A stretch of 64,000 nucleotides of DNA, taken from NCBI GenBank assembly GCA_003118195.1, contig BEXV01000122.1:221764-285763 (forward strand). Direction: 5' to 3'. Of the stretch, positions 12,385 to 25,884 are shown one piece after another. The DNA is from Hemicentrotus pulcherrimus. Its lineage: Eukaryota; Echinodermata; Echinoidea; Camarodonta; Strongylocentrotidae. A program made the translations under genes and the position numbers. The notes beneath the pieces are model-generated. The model was given only the letters and a program-made list of their open reading frames with translations, was not told the origin of the DNA and made no database searches. The first letter of the stretch is position 1. Each line of letters starts with the position of its first letter.

Positions 12385-15300
12385 AGATCATTCAAAATGT
12401 CACCAGTTATCCTAAATTTTCAATGTTCTATACTCCTAAATTTAATACATATTTTGCAAACGGAATCGGTAATTTGATGTGGATTAAATGTAATGTGCTT
12501 GAATTTAGATATCAGAGCCACATCCTAAGTTCGAGGTAGTTAGGAATAGCCGTATTAATCTACTTCTTATCTATTTCTATGTTTTCATCCTGTCTAAAAA
12601 CTAAAAGTTTGTAACCTCTGTTCATGATCTAAGATGCTATTACCTTTCTAGACCCCTCATCGATAAAATTGATGAGCGAACAAAGACTTGTTTACGCCAA
12701 CTTCGCCTCCAGGAAATCTATATTTGTCCGGAGGCAATCCAGAAGAAAAAAAATCCCATCCCCTCTAGCGGGCATGATTTTCACCCATCCATTATTCTCT
12801 ATTGTTCCAATGCATGTAATATTGATCTACATTGAATGTTGTTATACCTAGTTTGAAACGATGGAATGCATGGAATGCTATAGGCATTGATTGTTCTATG
12901 TCGACTATGTAAGGAGCAGACGACAAGGTAGACATTTGAAAATATTTCCTAATTTCTTAGATATAGAGGATTGCCATAAAAGAGGGTTGGTTCACATTAT
13001 TAAGTTAATATCCATTTTCAAGAGACAATAATGTTTTAGCAAACAAGAAACAATTTGTATAAAACGTATAGAAAAAAGTAGAGTGGTCTGTAGACGAGTT
13101 GAGGTCCATGATATAAAATATGAATCACGACATTTACACATTTTATGGAAATTTCAATTAAGAATATCATTATTATATTCACAGTTCCGAGTCTTGTATA
13201 TCACAATTAATATTTCGTTCCAGGAAGTGTGATGAAGGATAAATACACGGCATTATCTAATATAAGAATTAATTTTCAAAATATACAATCAGACAAACGC
13301 CAAGAACCAATTGACCATTCTTACTTTGCTTACTTTTAATTCTGGATCAAAATTGTTAAAAGAAAAAACAGAGGTTAAAAAAAAAAGAATTATTCTTTGG
13401 TAAAGTAACAAATTATTTTTGTTTCTATATAATTAGTTTAGTAAATAGATTAACTGCACATTGATCACGTTAATACGTCTGTGCTTAAATTTATTTTATT
13501 TTGTTTTAGCAATAGGTAAAAGGAATTCATTTCAAAAGGAAACATTTTAAAGTTATATTTTAAAAAGATAGGAATAATACTTCTAGAAAGTAGAAATGGA
13601 TTCAGCTCGGTTCGATTTCAAATGTGAATAGGAACCTGATTACAACAATTTCCTTGTTTGGTGATCGACAAAATAAGAAAAGGACAATAGGATTACGGAA
13701 TTAGAGTGAAAGTGTCGGAAGAGCTTGAGCGCGAAAAGAAGAAAAGTTACCGACCCGTCGTCTCAGTTGGAAAGGTTTTAGCTTGAGGCAAAATACCGCT
13801 GTTTTTCGTTCAAAGAATTTATCGATGTGTTCGATGTTTATCAAATATTTTGGCGAATCAACACTTTTTCGAGAGCCAACGGCAAAGAGTGAGCGAGAAA
13901 AGAATGCAAATCCCTATCGATGAATTTTTAGCCCAAAAGAAGATTATCTCTTTTTTGTCATTTTCCAACAAATTCACTGTTCGATTGATTTTCATCTTTG
14001 CCAGACAGAGCCGAAATTTTGTTTGCACTAATTTTTGAAAGCCCAAGATGTCGATTTTTCGATTGGAAAGAAAAGTGAGATATTTACAGTAAACAAGCTC
14101 CAAAGAAGCATGAAATAACCCAAACACACTTCATCTTAAGTTAGCCATCTAAAAATAGCTTCAGGTGGGAAAGAACTAAAGCAAAGAAAAAAATCGACAA
14201 CATGATCCGATCTTTGGTAAAATGTTGGGATGCCAAGATTTCTTTTTCGTGTCACAAATTATCTCTTAATTTCCTTTTGTTGACAGATCCTCAATGAAAA
14301 CAATTTTGCTGAAATGTTTTTCCTTAAAACAGACCGAAAGGTAATAACTTTCTGGTGCTTTTTAAATATGAACATTTTTCTAAATAATCAGTCATCCTAT
14401 CCTCCAAACTCCTGACGTATCGAGAAGATTTATGTGAAAAATCATCCACGATTTTAAAGCCGTATATAATATGGAAGAAATTTAAGAGGAATATTTGGTG
14501 ATGTTGATATTTCATATTTCTCTGCCTCCCGCAGTGTGTACATCAAGCTGTCGGTAATTGGAGATCAAATTCAAGAAAAACATGCATCATTCAACGATGC
14601 ACGGCATAGTTCTTTGGGATACGTTCGCCTTAACGTGTGTAGGGGTGGGCGAAAATATGTCAGAAATAAGACTCTTATATTTGAAGGCACATTATGCCGC
14701 CAAATTTAATTTCATTAAAGACCAATGATGACATAAATACATGAACATTTGGCTAATAAACATTTAATTTCTGCAGCTTTTAGACCTTTTTTTCGTACAT
14801 TTTTTTCAACTGATTTAAGAATTTATGTTTTATTTTTATCGACAGTTTTATCATCCCAACCCAACATCGATTTAAAATGTTTAAATATGTTCTTTTTCGT
14901 TATTCAGATGAGCGATTCCGTGATATAATGTCCCGGTGAACGTAATAATTTGATGACGTTTATCCATTTATTATCATCCCAAAATGAAAATATCTTGAAA
15001 TGACCATTGAAAAATGAATCTTTCTGGTAATAGCCTAGTAGTATTATTGAATGATCATATCAAGATAATTGTAAAATTTGGTTAAAATAAATATATGGGG
15101 GAATTGTCATAAAGGGCACATTGCGTGGAATCGCCGAGGGTCGCAGCATACATTTCCACTTTTCATTATTGGTCGTAGTGAGTGTTTTGTAAAAAGAAAT
15201 AAACAATGATACACTTAGCTTCTACGAAGATAAATTTCGTAATTTGTTGTATTTGATTCTCTTTTTAATCAATCAGTGATTTGTTACCATTCGTTTATTC

Positions 15301-16511
15301 TCTCTTGTAGCATATATTTCATTCCTGTAATTTTCACTGTATTCATTCTTTTAAAGTTGTTTAAGTTAAATCAAGTAGGACACATTTTAATAGGAATGAT
15401 TGTGTTTGAATGACCGATTATAGTGTGGTGTAAAAGTGTATTGATTCAAGTTTTATTTCAAGGTCTATTGACTTTGCCAATATATAAACAAAAACTGTTC
15501 ATATTTGATTTTCCTACCGGCCGTTCACTGGGTAGTATACTTAAAACATTTACACTGTATGAGCGAAACTGATGACGGAACATATGAATTGTGTTCTTAC
15601 ATGTTTTTCTACTTGGGCACACAACTCAAATTTTGTCCCCCGTTATGCCCGTTGAATACACAACTGTGTATAGCAGAAGAAAACATTGTCACACGCGATT
15701 TTGATTTTGAAACTTATATCTTATTGATGTTCTTCAAATCCAATTCCTTTCTTCAACTCTCCCAGCTTCTATTTACTGTAAGCGATACAGGATTTCCCAA
15801 TATTGGAGGGATCTGTCCGAGTTGTTCTCTTCTAAGGCGGCAAGGAAAGGCGATTTCTCTAGAGAAGGATTAAAGGTCTAACCCGGAAAATTCCCAACTT
15901 ATAGGATTGGGAGAAGCTAAAAACAGCGCGATTGGATGGGTGGATGTATTTCCTTCTTATACTTTTTACCGGCTAGGTTTTTGTTTTCTTTTCCGCTGGA
16001 CCATGGCGAATTAGTTTTCACATTTGTCTAAACCTATCATGGAAAACCATGAAATTATGAACATGATGACCATAAACTCCTTCACAACCCCATATCTTCT
16101 GTTTCCATCTTTTAAACATTTAATATGAACAATTAAAGATTCATCGTATAAATTACTACAAAATAAAGAAGCGTAAAATGGACATATACGCAGAGTATGG
16201 AAAAGTCGGTTTCAGTGGGGAGCAATATGATGCTTGTTGCATTGTCGGGCAAACACATGACAAATTAATATGAGCCATATCGCTACTAATTGTAAACAAA
16301 CAAAGATGGTCAAAATCTCAGTGGCTCTGGATGCAGTGTGAAACGCAGCATTTTCATTGATATTGACAGCAGTGTTTGTAAATTAATCGTTATTTTAAAA
16401 ATCTCTTATACAACTGCCTCTTTATTATGTTTTCGTTTCTATTCTGTAGGATTTTTGTTCAAACCGTCCATTAATATAATCATCAGTATTATGTTTTTAA
16501 TATACTAAAAA
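12385..16511. other. intergenic, nothing recognised
   Basis: AT-rich and without transposon hallmarks that I can see. A 122-codon plus-strand frame at 15,505-15,873 has no family features and no splice or promoter context. Confidence 0.55.
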
Positions 16512-16602
16512 TATACTACTACTACTTCTACTACTCCTACTACTACTACTCCTACTACTCCTACTACTACCACTACTACTACTACTATTACTACTACTTT
16601 AA
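16512..16602. repeat. TAC/CTA trinucleotide microsatellite
   Basis: About 90 bases of CTACTA and TACTAC units with scattered CTC and ATT interruptions. Confidence 0.9.
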
Positions 16603-18179
16603 TTTTTTGTATAGATAATTAACATTTTGAATTGAGAGGTCTATCACACCCAATACATTACCAGTGCTACTACTCCGACTATTATTTACCAAGTTACTAG
16701 TATTTTTCAGTACCATTGTCATATTCTGCATGGGTATAAGTGTTGTAAATAAATAATAATATTATATACTCGTTATAATTTTGGATGCAGGCTTTGGAAA
16801 CAATGATATTTAAGTTGCACTGTTTGTTTTTGCATTAATCTCATCTTATTGGCATTTCTCCAGTCCCATATACAGTCCAAACCTTTAACTCACCCACCGA
16901 CTCGGGTTTTTTTTTTTTTTTTACTTCGTGGATAAGGTCCACGTATAGAGGAATATAGTGGCTTGGTGTGGGATTTCAACAGGGCGGCTAGGACCAAAAG
17001 AAACACGGTTAGCAAACAATCGAAGCACCCATACTCTCCGGGGAGGATCGGGCTCTCTAATGGGTGCCAGGTGAGATCAGCCATTGACAAGATGGTTAAC
17101 AAGCCAAAGTACTTCTAAACTTTACCCTCCTTTGGACTTTTTTCCCTTTCGATCCAACAATTCGAGATAAACTTCGACATACCATTTAACTGTTTTATGA
17201 TGAATTCTTTAGATTTCGAGGATGACAATATAGACACCTGATAGATGTGGTTGGTATTTGTAACAGTTTGTCACGTTCATTATTGTTAATTTGTTCTCAT
17301 CTTCTCCTTTTTTGTTGTTTTAACTATAATGTTCTTTTTATATTATCACCTTTCCCCTTCACTTTCTCTTCTTTATGTACTTAAAAAATAATTTTCTACT
17401 CTTACTCCGCCGTGCAAGCCAAGCAAAGCAAACTGCATGCCAGATTTGTCATTTCACTTTTTTCTTTCCTACTATTTACTTTCCTCAACGAAGATGGGGA
17501 AAATGTGTTGAAAGATATCAACATGCGTATTATGTTTCCAGACAACTTAATTGGCTATCAATACCGAATTAACATAACAAGAGAGCTTCAACAAGTTATT
17601 TGAAAGTTTTCCTTTCAAACTTGATTGAGTGATTATACGAAATAAATTCCTTAAGCTTGTCTTGTCAAAATAGTGGTTCTATAAAACGATCGAAATAACA
17701 TCATCTTAGCATCGTATCTAAGCTATCTTAGCTGTTTCATCGAAAGTGTCAAGTGGTTTTAACGCTATCTGAAGGGTCCGATTAGAAACTAGTGATTAAC
17801 TGATGAATACGAAACAAAGAAAGCATTAAAAACACGACAACAAGTTGGCCAAGATCACAATCGAAACACTGTCATGAAACGTTTTGAATCGGACTTTTTG
17901 TAATCCTCCTGGTTCATTCATGTTCTTTATTACATTGCATTGATCGACCGATTAAAAGAATAACACCTCCATGTAAATCACATCAACATAGCGTATCAAA
18001 AATTGAATGAAAAGAAGCTCTCGATGTAAAAGAGGCAATTGCTACGAACCCTTCTCAAAGGGCTTGTAAGTTTTGTTCACACGCTCTTAATTACAAAATG
18101 GTGATGAGGTAGGGGACAACAATACATGGTTTAGGGAGGCTTCAATTGTCTCCATCTCATCCCTTTTTACTTTCTTACC

Positions 18180-18640
18180 AAAAGGGGGGTTTCAGGTGAA
18201 CTAAAACTCGACCACATTCAATAAGCTTATGTTAATCCATATCCGACCGTCCTTAATCCCCTCTAAGATCATGTCAAGCCTAGATGCATGAGAGGGTGGG
18301 ATAATACGGGTGAGGGTTATGAAAAGGACTATTTGCCCCTCTCGTCGAAGAAATCGTTAGCTTCATCAGCTTTAGATTGAAAAATGGTGATGTTTGAATG
18401 GCGCGCTTAATTACCTTACACGTTCTAGCAATACAGTGGTTAATTGGGAGATAAGGTGCACCTTTTTATAGGAGAGAGTAGGAAAGAAAATTGAATTCTG
18501 AATGCGAATTTGGGAAAAGGCCAGGGATAAAGCGATCCCTTCTAGCTCTAGCCCTCACCTGATGAGAAACATTGTTTTGGCGCCATTCAGGGGTTTGATG
18601 AGATCCGAGCAAACAAAGTCCATTTCCTCTTCGATTTCTT
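18180..18640. promoter_or_regulatory. candidate non-coding regulatory patch
   Basis: Contains GCGCGCTTAATTACC (18402 on), GGTTAATTGGGAG (18438 on), CACCTGATG (18556 on) and AACATTGTTTTGG (18568 on), that is homeodomain, E-box and SOX-like cores within about 180 bases. The protein frames here are short. The call rests on composition only. Confidence 0.25.
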
Positions 18641-19249
18641 TATAAACAAAATAGAATACTGTGTGTGTCCATAAAATTAGCAGCAGCTTATGGCTACTCT
18701 TTACCTTTTCCTAATGCTGTAAGAATAAAAAAGGGTGTCAGTTTTGTTTATCATATAGATTTATCAGTTTCCTTTGGTTCTGTTGACACTTTCACTATTA
18801 TATTGTACAAAGGAAAGGAAACGAGAGATTAAATGTGCAAAATGTTTTGTTTTTGTTAGCCTATTCCTTTCAAACTCCGCCCTTCTTCCTTCTCACACTC
18901 ATACACAACCGCACACACCCGTACACCATCAAACACATACAAGACCTAACTCTCCCTCTCTCCCTCACTCCGTCCATCGAATATACTTTCTACTCTTTTA
19001 AATGACGAATTAAATCATTCAAAACTGTTATGTGTCCAAGTTCTCAACAAAAAACAAAAAACAAACCTAATGCTAACTGAATTACCGACAAAAAGGTCAT
19101 TTTTTTGTTGTTATAGGGGTGTGGGGGTATACGTGTACATACACAACGGAATACAAGGGGGAGAATTTGTTTAAAGCTGACAAACTATCATTTTCTTTCA
19201 AAGCATTTTTGTTTCTTCTTTTTGTTGTTCTTTCATTTTTAGTGTGCTC

Positions 19250-19345
19250 TTTTTTGGGTTTTTTGTTTGTTTGTTTGTTTTCATTTGTTTTTGGTGCTTG
19301 TTCGTGGGTTTGCATGTATATATGAATGTATGTATGTTTGTCTGT
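19250..19345. repeat. TTTG-rich simple repeat
   Basis: GTTTGTTTGTTTG runs near 19260-19280 and related TATGTATG runs near 19316-19340. Confidence 0.75.
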
Positions 19346-20905
19346 TTGTTCTTACCCCTTACGAATTATAAGCAGTGCAAAGAGCATACCACTTGGCATC
19401 CTCCTCTATTTTCTTTCATTCCTTGCTCTGTTCTCTCTCTCTCTCACCTGACATGCATCGTGATCCCTAGTCTTGATGGCGCCTCTTGTCCATCACAATG
19501 ATGTCTGATTAGTATCTAATCAACGAACGTATCAACCAGGTGGTAAACATCGTACGTTCTGTCTTTCTAATCTTCACTTAAGTTCATTGTCAAAGGTATG
19601 TAATCCTTTTCGATTAATAGATCATCCGACTTTCAGTCTTAATCCATCTCTCGCTCCAGGTGTACGTGTAGCACTTTACAGAACAAAAGGGTGAAAGTAT
19701 AATGCGCAAAGCTTAATAAAATTTGAAAGCAAGCAATCGAGAAGGATAAGTCGAAGCATTTAACATGAGAAAAAGAAGAGGAAAAAGAAAAAGAAGAAGG
19801 AAGCGGAGGAGAGGGGAAGAAAAAAAATTGAAATAGAATATGAAGGGAAAAGAGAAAGAAAGGTAATTCGTAGATTGTATATAAGTAATATAAGTATAAG
19901 AAATTAGGAAATTTAGAGATATTTTTAGAAGTTAAAGGCAACTAACTACAGCAACAGTCGTTTCATGACTATTACCTGAAAATTATTTAACAAATGGTTT
20001 TAAACCATTAACACGATAGATACATGAATGAAAGGTAAATATGGGAAAACACATCAAAAAGAAAATGACAGATTAGTGTAGTCAATATACTAAAACAAAA
20101 TAATTAAACAATTTCGGCTGCTATACTGAGGGATAGAGAAAGTCAAAGCAACATCACATGTCTTGTTCAATCGGTTCCTCACATTGTGATGGGTTGTTTG
20201 TGATTACTTAGAAAATAGAAGAACAATGCGATGAGACATGTTGGGCATGAAACAAGGACGAACAAAAATACCGTGATTAATTCAAAGAGACGTACAAATA
20301 TCGAACTATACTTCGCAACATATCGAACTTAGTGACCTTACATTCCACACTTTTAATGCGGACGGTAAATGAGGAGGCTCTTTACAATTTGGTCACGGGT
20401 AAAGTGAAAGTTGTAAACACCTCTTCAAAACAAAAGTGATGCAGTTAGCCGTGTTATTCCCTTTCATATTTGTTAAATAGCATCACCCTTGGGAAGTGGT
20501 GTTAGTCATGGGAATTGTCCGTACTCTTGCGCATGAGGGTTCGGCTATGACACATACTCCGGCGACACGTTGATCCGAGGTTAATTTCTTGCACTTACCG
20601 AATTCGCAAGTTAACGCTCTACCCATTTGTCACCAATCTAAACCTAACCTTAAACCAATTGCAACACAAACCCTAACACTGTATAAAAGCCAAGAGAAAA
20701 TGTTGCCGGAGCAAGGGCAGACTGAGACTAAAATTGGGCCAAGCGGAAATTTCTTTGCTGTCGGCCCTCTAGTGAAAAATAATTAAAAGACTGCTTAAAA
20801 CTCTTTAAAATTCCCGATCATCCAACCCTTAATTTCATCCATTATTCTTATCAGTTAAGAGTAAACGTGTTATATAATTATGCCTCGTTTCTGCAAGTGT
20901 GATAA

Positions 20906-21163
20906 TGTCATAAAACTTTAAAAGAAATTTCTATTCTATCACCACTTTTTGAAAGATTAGGCATTAATTGGAACTTAATTGATTTCAATTGGGATGGTTT
21001 ATTGAAAACAAAATGTGCGGCCAGGGCTAGGGATTTTTTTGACAATAATTTAAATAAAATGAATGCACATCATCCTTTTAATAATAAAATGATCACAAAC
21101 AAATGGTGTGATTGTTACATGATAAATGAAACCGCTCACGGATCCACAGGGGCCAGTGATTAG
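20906..21163 (+). other. unidentified 85-codon open frame without start codon
   Basis: The frame opens after TAA and closes with TAG at 21161. It reads 'LSPLFERLGINWNLIDFNWDGLL' in its first half (shown only as character: aromatic and Asn-rich), then a basic 'KTKCAARARDFF' stretch and a 'HHPFNNK' segment with two tryptophan/cysteine clusters. Composition looks protein-like rather than random. There is no initiator methionine, splice context is unclear, and I recognise no family. It could be a fragment of a transposon protein or chance. Confidence 0.25.
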
Positions 21164-22313
21164 TGAAAAGTGATTAGGTAACAAACTGTCAAGAAAGTGT
21201 GTTTTCAATGTCCCTGGGAAATACAGTAGAAGTAATAATGCATCACATCAGTCGTTATTTGTTTGCCTTTGTATATATATTTTTGTGGGGAGATTAAAAT
21301 GTGTTATCGGTTTCTTGGTTGTCTAAAAGAATGTTGATATATCTATTTTCTGTTATGATCAGCATGCTTCTTTTCGCTTCTTCATGTTCCTCCATTGTTC
21401 GAAAGAATGCATCCTTTTTCTGCTTTGGTTCGGAATGTTGTTTTTGAGGTAACTCAAGAGCTTCAATTTCAAAGCTCTAACGAATCAAATCAATATAATT
21501 ACTCGTTCCAAAGAACAAGAATGCCATTAGAGTTCATGCTAATATGACGTCATCATTGGCAGTTTCATTCGATTCAATTCAATTCATTTCAATTATTTCG
21601 ACAAAACTCTTAAAAGCAGTAACATGTGCAAAACAACGGAGAACCAACAACAACAACAAAAATCGAAATATAACATTAAAAATAAAAACATGCAGTAAAG
21701 AACAATACATAACATGAAAATTGAGTATAATGTTAGGGGGGACTAGCAAAGGCCGAAGGCATATCAAGGACTAATCGCCAGCGAGATTGAGATAAGAAAA
21801 TGATACAGCCAATAAATTATACAATCATTTAGAACAAAATATGGACAATGTAAGACTATAAAAACAGATTAGCAGTAACAACAGGCTAATATAGTATGTA
21901 TAATAAAATCATAATAATACAAATATTGGGGGATTATAACTGGTAATATGGATGCATTCCTTTGAGTTTTAGAGGATATGTACAATTATAATTTACGTTT
22001 GAAAGATGATAGAGTGGACATTTTTTTGATATTTTTAAGTATATTATTCCGGTATTTCGTTCCAATGAAAGAAATGGTTGTTCGAGAAAATCAATATTTA
22101 CATGATGGCAAGTATAATTGATTGTTAGCTCTTGTGCCATAGAAATGGAATGAGCTATTTAATCTAAAATATTTAATGAAATTAGCAGGTAAAAGATTTT
22201 TGACATTTTAATAGGTATGTTTCGGGTAGTTCTTTAGTATCTGCAGTATAAGAAAAACGGTTTTGAATTGCTAATAATACGAACTGCGCGTTTTTTTGTA
22301 ATTTTAATTTACG

Positions 22314-22321
22314 ATCTAAAA
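22314..22321. repeat. left 8-bp target site duplication of hAT-like element
   Basis: ATCTAAAA, matched by ATCTAGAA at the right flank with a single substitution. Confidence 0.7.
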
Positions 22322-22882
22322 CAGGCCTTCTCAACTAGTTTATTAGAAGCGCCAAAACAAACAAAAATTTGAGGTTGAAGTGCCAACCTGTATGTTTGGT
22401 GACTGTGGTGCGAGAGGGCGTAGCGACCGAGCCGATACCGGGTGGGGTCCAGGGGGCAAAGCCCCCGAAAGCTAGGGGATTTTAGGGCTTTTTAAGGGCC
22501 CAAATGTAGCATTTTTAACACCTTTTTGTTCCATAAAACATCAATCATAATTTCATATTGATGTAAAATAATTAGTACAATTCCTGGCTAAAACCTACAC
22601 TGGAAGTGAATTATATTTAGTTATAATATATGTAGTTATTTTGGTGCAGTAAACACGGAAAATGTCAAACTCAAGTGAAAATCAAACAAACAAAGTGGCT
22701 TGCTTACATTTTGGGCTCAACTTCGACTTTTTGATTTTGCCGATTGTTGTAATTTTAAAATATAGTTGTTTTTTTTTTCTTTAATTTTTTAATTTTTTAA
22801 ATATTTTTTGGAACAGCCGCGCGCCACTCCGACTGACCCAAGCGCCACAAGTGGCGCGCGCGCCGCCAATTGAGGAGGCCTA
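22322..22882. mobile_element. non-autonomous hAT-like transposon nested in the LINE
   Basis: A 561-bp insertion. Its left end reads CAGGCCTTCTCAACT and its right end, reverse-complemented, TAGGCCTCCTCAATT (12 of 15 matching). It is flanked by ATCTAAAA (22314-22321) and ATCTAGAA (22883-22890), 8-bp target duplications differing at one base. An 8-bp duplication and a CAGGnnTTCTCAA-type terminus are hAT hallmarks. It has no transposase frame. The interior is far more CpG- and GC-rich than its surroundings (22,400-22,500 and 22,815-22,865) and includes the hairpin GGGGGCAAAGCCCCC. Removing it rejoins the two parts of the LINE. Confidence 0.78.
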
Positions 22883-22890
22883 ATCTAGAA
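22883..22890. repeat. right 8-bp target site duplication of hAT-like element
   Basis: ATCTAGAA, partner of ATCTAAAA at 22314-22321. The single difference implies some age since insertion. Confidence 0.7.
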
Positions 22891-23580
22891 GGTAAATTAG
22901 CACTGTGACCCCATAGTATACACCAAAACATGATATACGGCAAGATCATTGTATGATATAAAGTTGAAAGGAAATTGGTTAGGTAATGTATATACAGCCG
23001 ATTCATTGCACCAGTTGTTTTTGAAAATTTTAGAACAAATATCATTTATGCGCCCACTCCATCTTAAATTTTCATCGATGAAGACACCCAATAGTTTTGT
23101 ATTTGTTACCCGCGGAATTTCATGGTTGTTTATTTATATCTCTTTTATTCCTTCTTCATTTATCCTCTTATTTTGGGGCTTACAAATCATGTAACAAGTT
23201 TTCTTGAAATTCAATACAAGGTTGTTTGCTGTAAACCATTCAGATGTAGACTTCAATTTAACATTTAGTGCATTATTCATTTCATTGATATCTTTGCCAG
23301 AAATGAATAAATTTGTGTTATCCTCAAATGTCATAGAAAAACAGTGCATCTAAAAGTGACTTACATGTTGCAAATAATTAATGAAAACTAGAAGGAACAA
23401 CAATGGTCCAAATACCGATCCTTGGGGTACTCCTATTTTTAAATCAAACCTCTCTGATTTGCAATTGTTTACAAATACATAATGTTTTCCGTCACCCGAA
23501 TAACTATCTAACCATTTCAATGTTCTTATCACCATAACATATCGATAATTCTCGGTTTTGTTTTTTCTGGGACGCACTGT

Positions 23581-25835
23581 ATATATAATAATAATAATAA
23601 CATAAATTGATAAAGGTGAAGGCTTAGAGATTTATTAAGTGGTCTTTGTATGATATAGGTTCCTTCGTAAGTATAGGTCCTCTATATAATAATATCAGTG
23701 ACGGAAATCTCTTATCTTCACTTCCATTCAGGTAAGAACCATTCCAACATGCATGACATGTCCAATCAGATGACTTATAAGAGCATGTAGAAGGATTGTT
23801 GGAAGCTGTGACACCGCCCCCTCCCCCTCCCCGTCAAAGTTTCTATCGGTAAATTTACAACATGGAAAACTTGTCGGCAAAATGCAAAAATAATGCGATC
23901 TCTTTGTTTTATCTTGACTTGGTAAAAACATTTCATAAGTCATTCTTTAAATCTAAAAATCTGTTTGTTTGTTTTTTCTCGAAATTTAAACTAGTTTGGC
24001 CCGACAACCCCTCTCACCACCCTTCTTCAAAATGCAGAAGCGATTCCTCTTATTCCAATGCATCACTTTGGAAGGTACAGCATTACTCGATACCATTCTA
24101 ATTGCCTATCCCCATCCTTCTAGATACATTGTCATTTATTACGTAACAGCCGTGTAAAGTTTGCAAACATAATTCCAGTTCTGTTGAAATTTCCTTGGGT
24201 TATTTGAACTGGATTAGTGCAAAAAGAAACGACCCTAAACCCCTAGGTTTCTTCTAACTCACCTAAGCTTTAAACCCCAAAGCATGCTAACAATACCAGG
24301 CCCATTCATGCTGGAGACATATGAAGGAGACCCGTAAGGCCAAGATGTATTCTGATGGAGGTAAATTGTAATCTCCCGTGTCCTAAGGAACTGGTAGTGA
24401 TTCCAAAATCTATAAAGGAATCAATTAAGTTTGGAATCAGAATGACTGAAAGGGATTCTTTCGAGGAGAAGGGATGATGGGTGACACAGTCCAATCATCT
24501 GATGTCCGACTACTTCTTTTGAGGCAGGCGCCATTAAAAGCCAAACGACCGTTAAATTTCTGTCCCTAGGCCTATATGACTGGTACATTAAAAAGGTGTT
24601 AAATTTTGAGTGAGGACAACTGTAGAAACTGTTGATTCAGGTCATAATAAGGGATTAACTGTATACCATGAAAGTAAAAGGCTAATCGTTTAACAATAGA
24701 GAATTCATTCACATCTTTCTCTTCTATTTCTCTTTCAACTATAAATTCTTCCCAACTTTCTCTAGCGACGCGTTTTATTTTCCACCCTCTAAGAACCTTC
24801 CTCTTATTATTATTTTGGCGTACTTATTCAATATCTTTACATCTCAATCACATACATTCAAGTCTGTGTAATAATATGATTACCGTATTAATATTGATAA
24901 AGGCTACCCTGGGTAAACAAACATAATATTGTCATTATTATTAATTACACACACAGGGTAAATGTGACATACGTCACATCGATGCTGAGGTTTATCGAAG
25001 AAAGAAAAAGAAGAAGAAAAAAAAGAAAATCAAAATTCACACGGAATTAATGTGCTCAACAGCATACAATGAGCTGAGAGACAGTAGTCGGAGCATATGA
25101 AAAAGGGTCAGCAAGATGTTAATTATGATTAAAAGAAAATAATAAATAGTTGCATCAGTATACAACCTCGTCATCAATGATGTGATTTTTCTGTGCATTT
25201 CACTGTGTTTGTTTTGCATCTCATAAACAGAGTATGATGCTCTCGTATTTTTATTTAGGTTTGTCAATATTTGATGATGTTGCCTTCTTTCACGCATAAA
25301 AAGCATGCAAGATTTATAACCAATTTCTTGTGAACAAAGTCAAGCAAATCATTTTGTTATGAACATAGTAAATAACACGACTGCAGGTTGAACGGGTATA
25401 CTTCACAGAGAATTATGTAACGATTCTTGTGAACCAATGTCGGTCTTAATATCAGAAAGAAAAAAAAATTACCTCAAACGAGAGAAGGTTTCTATGACAT
25501 GGGAAGCTCTAGTCTGGTAACTTGTGTGTTTCCCACTTGCGATTGAAAATTGCATGAAGAAATAGTGAGGGGGCTCTCAGTTGAAAACATCAGCGCTTGA
25601 ATTGACATTTGAAAGCGAAATAAAAACGAATATAATGGATATAGGGATCGAGATTCCATTCAGCTATGTTCCATTGATGCAAAATTTAACAGAAGAGTCA
25701 CAATGATAATACACGAATGAAATGTTCCAATTTGATACAGAAGGCATACAACTACCACCTTCCTAATGAGAATTATAAGCGCATGGGAGAAAGATAGAGA
25801 AAAAGGAGGAGGTAAAAGGGAGAGACAGATAAAGA

Positions 25836-25884
<49 letters not shown>

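Larger units (their letters stand above)
16603..20905. other. intergenic; simple repeats and one candidate regulatory patch
   Basis: CpG frequency is near expectation (16 counted in 17,641-18,060). A CpG-rich stretch at 16,905-17,100 follows a T run but matches no RNA gene that I know. The stretch 20,470-20,760 has a CCTAACCTTAAACC-type tract and unusual composition suggestive of a DNA-transposon remnant, without identifiable ends. Confidence 0.5.
21566..23580 (-). mobile_element. CR1/Jockey-like LINE relic, interrupted by a hAT-like element
   Basis: Read on the minus strand: 'GVPQGSVFGPLLFLLVFINYL' (RT motif, near 23433-23370), then the catalytic box as 'FEDNTNLFISG' near 23330, then 'GVFIDENLRWSGRI' near 23090, then 'LPYIMFWCILWG'. 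The trace resumes beyond the insertion with 'RAVRIISNS'-like and 'NIKKMSTLSSFKRKL' segments near 22,270 and 22,030. It ends in a tail of GAATT-type repeats at 21,570-21,597. The catalytic F-A-D-D pattern reads F-E-D-N, and there are in-frame stops at 23352-23350 and about 23133, plus frameshifts, so it is dead. The 5' part, including the endonuclease, is absent. Confidence 0.8.

Noticed and set aside
15505..15873. 122-codon plus-strand open frame
   Set aside because: Cysteine-rich but with no recognisable spacing, no promoter and no conservation evidence. Most likely chance.
16905..17105. CpG-rich block after a T run, considered as an snRNA or other RNA gene
   Set aside because: Compared from memory with U1, U2, U4, U5 and U6 signatures, none matched. 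No pol III box or cloverleaf was found.
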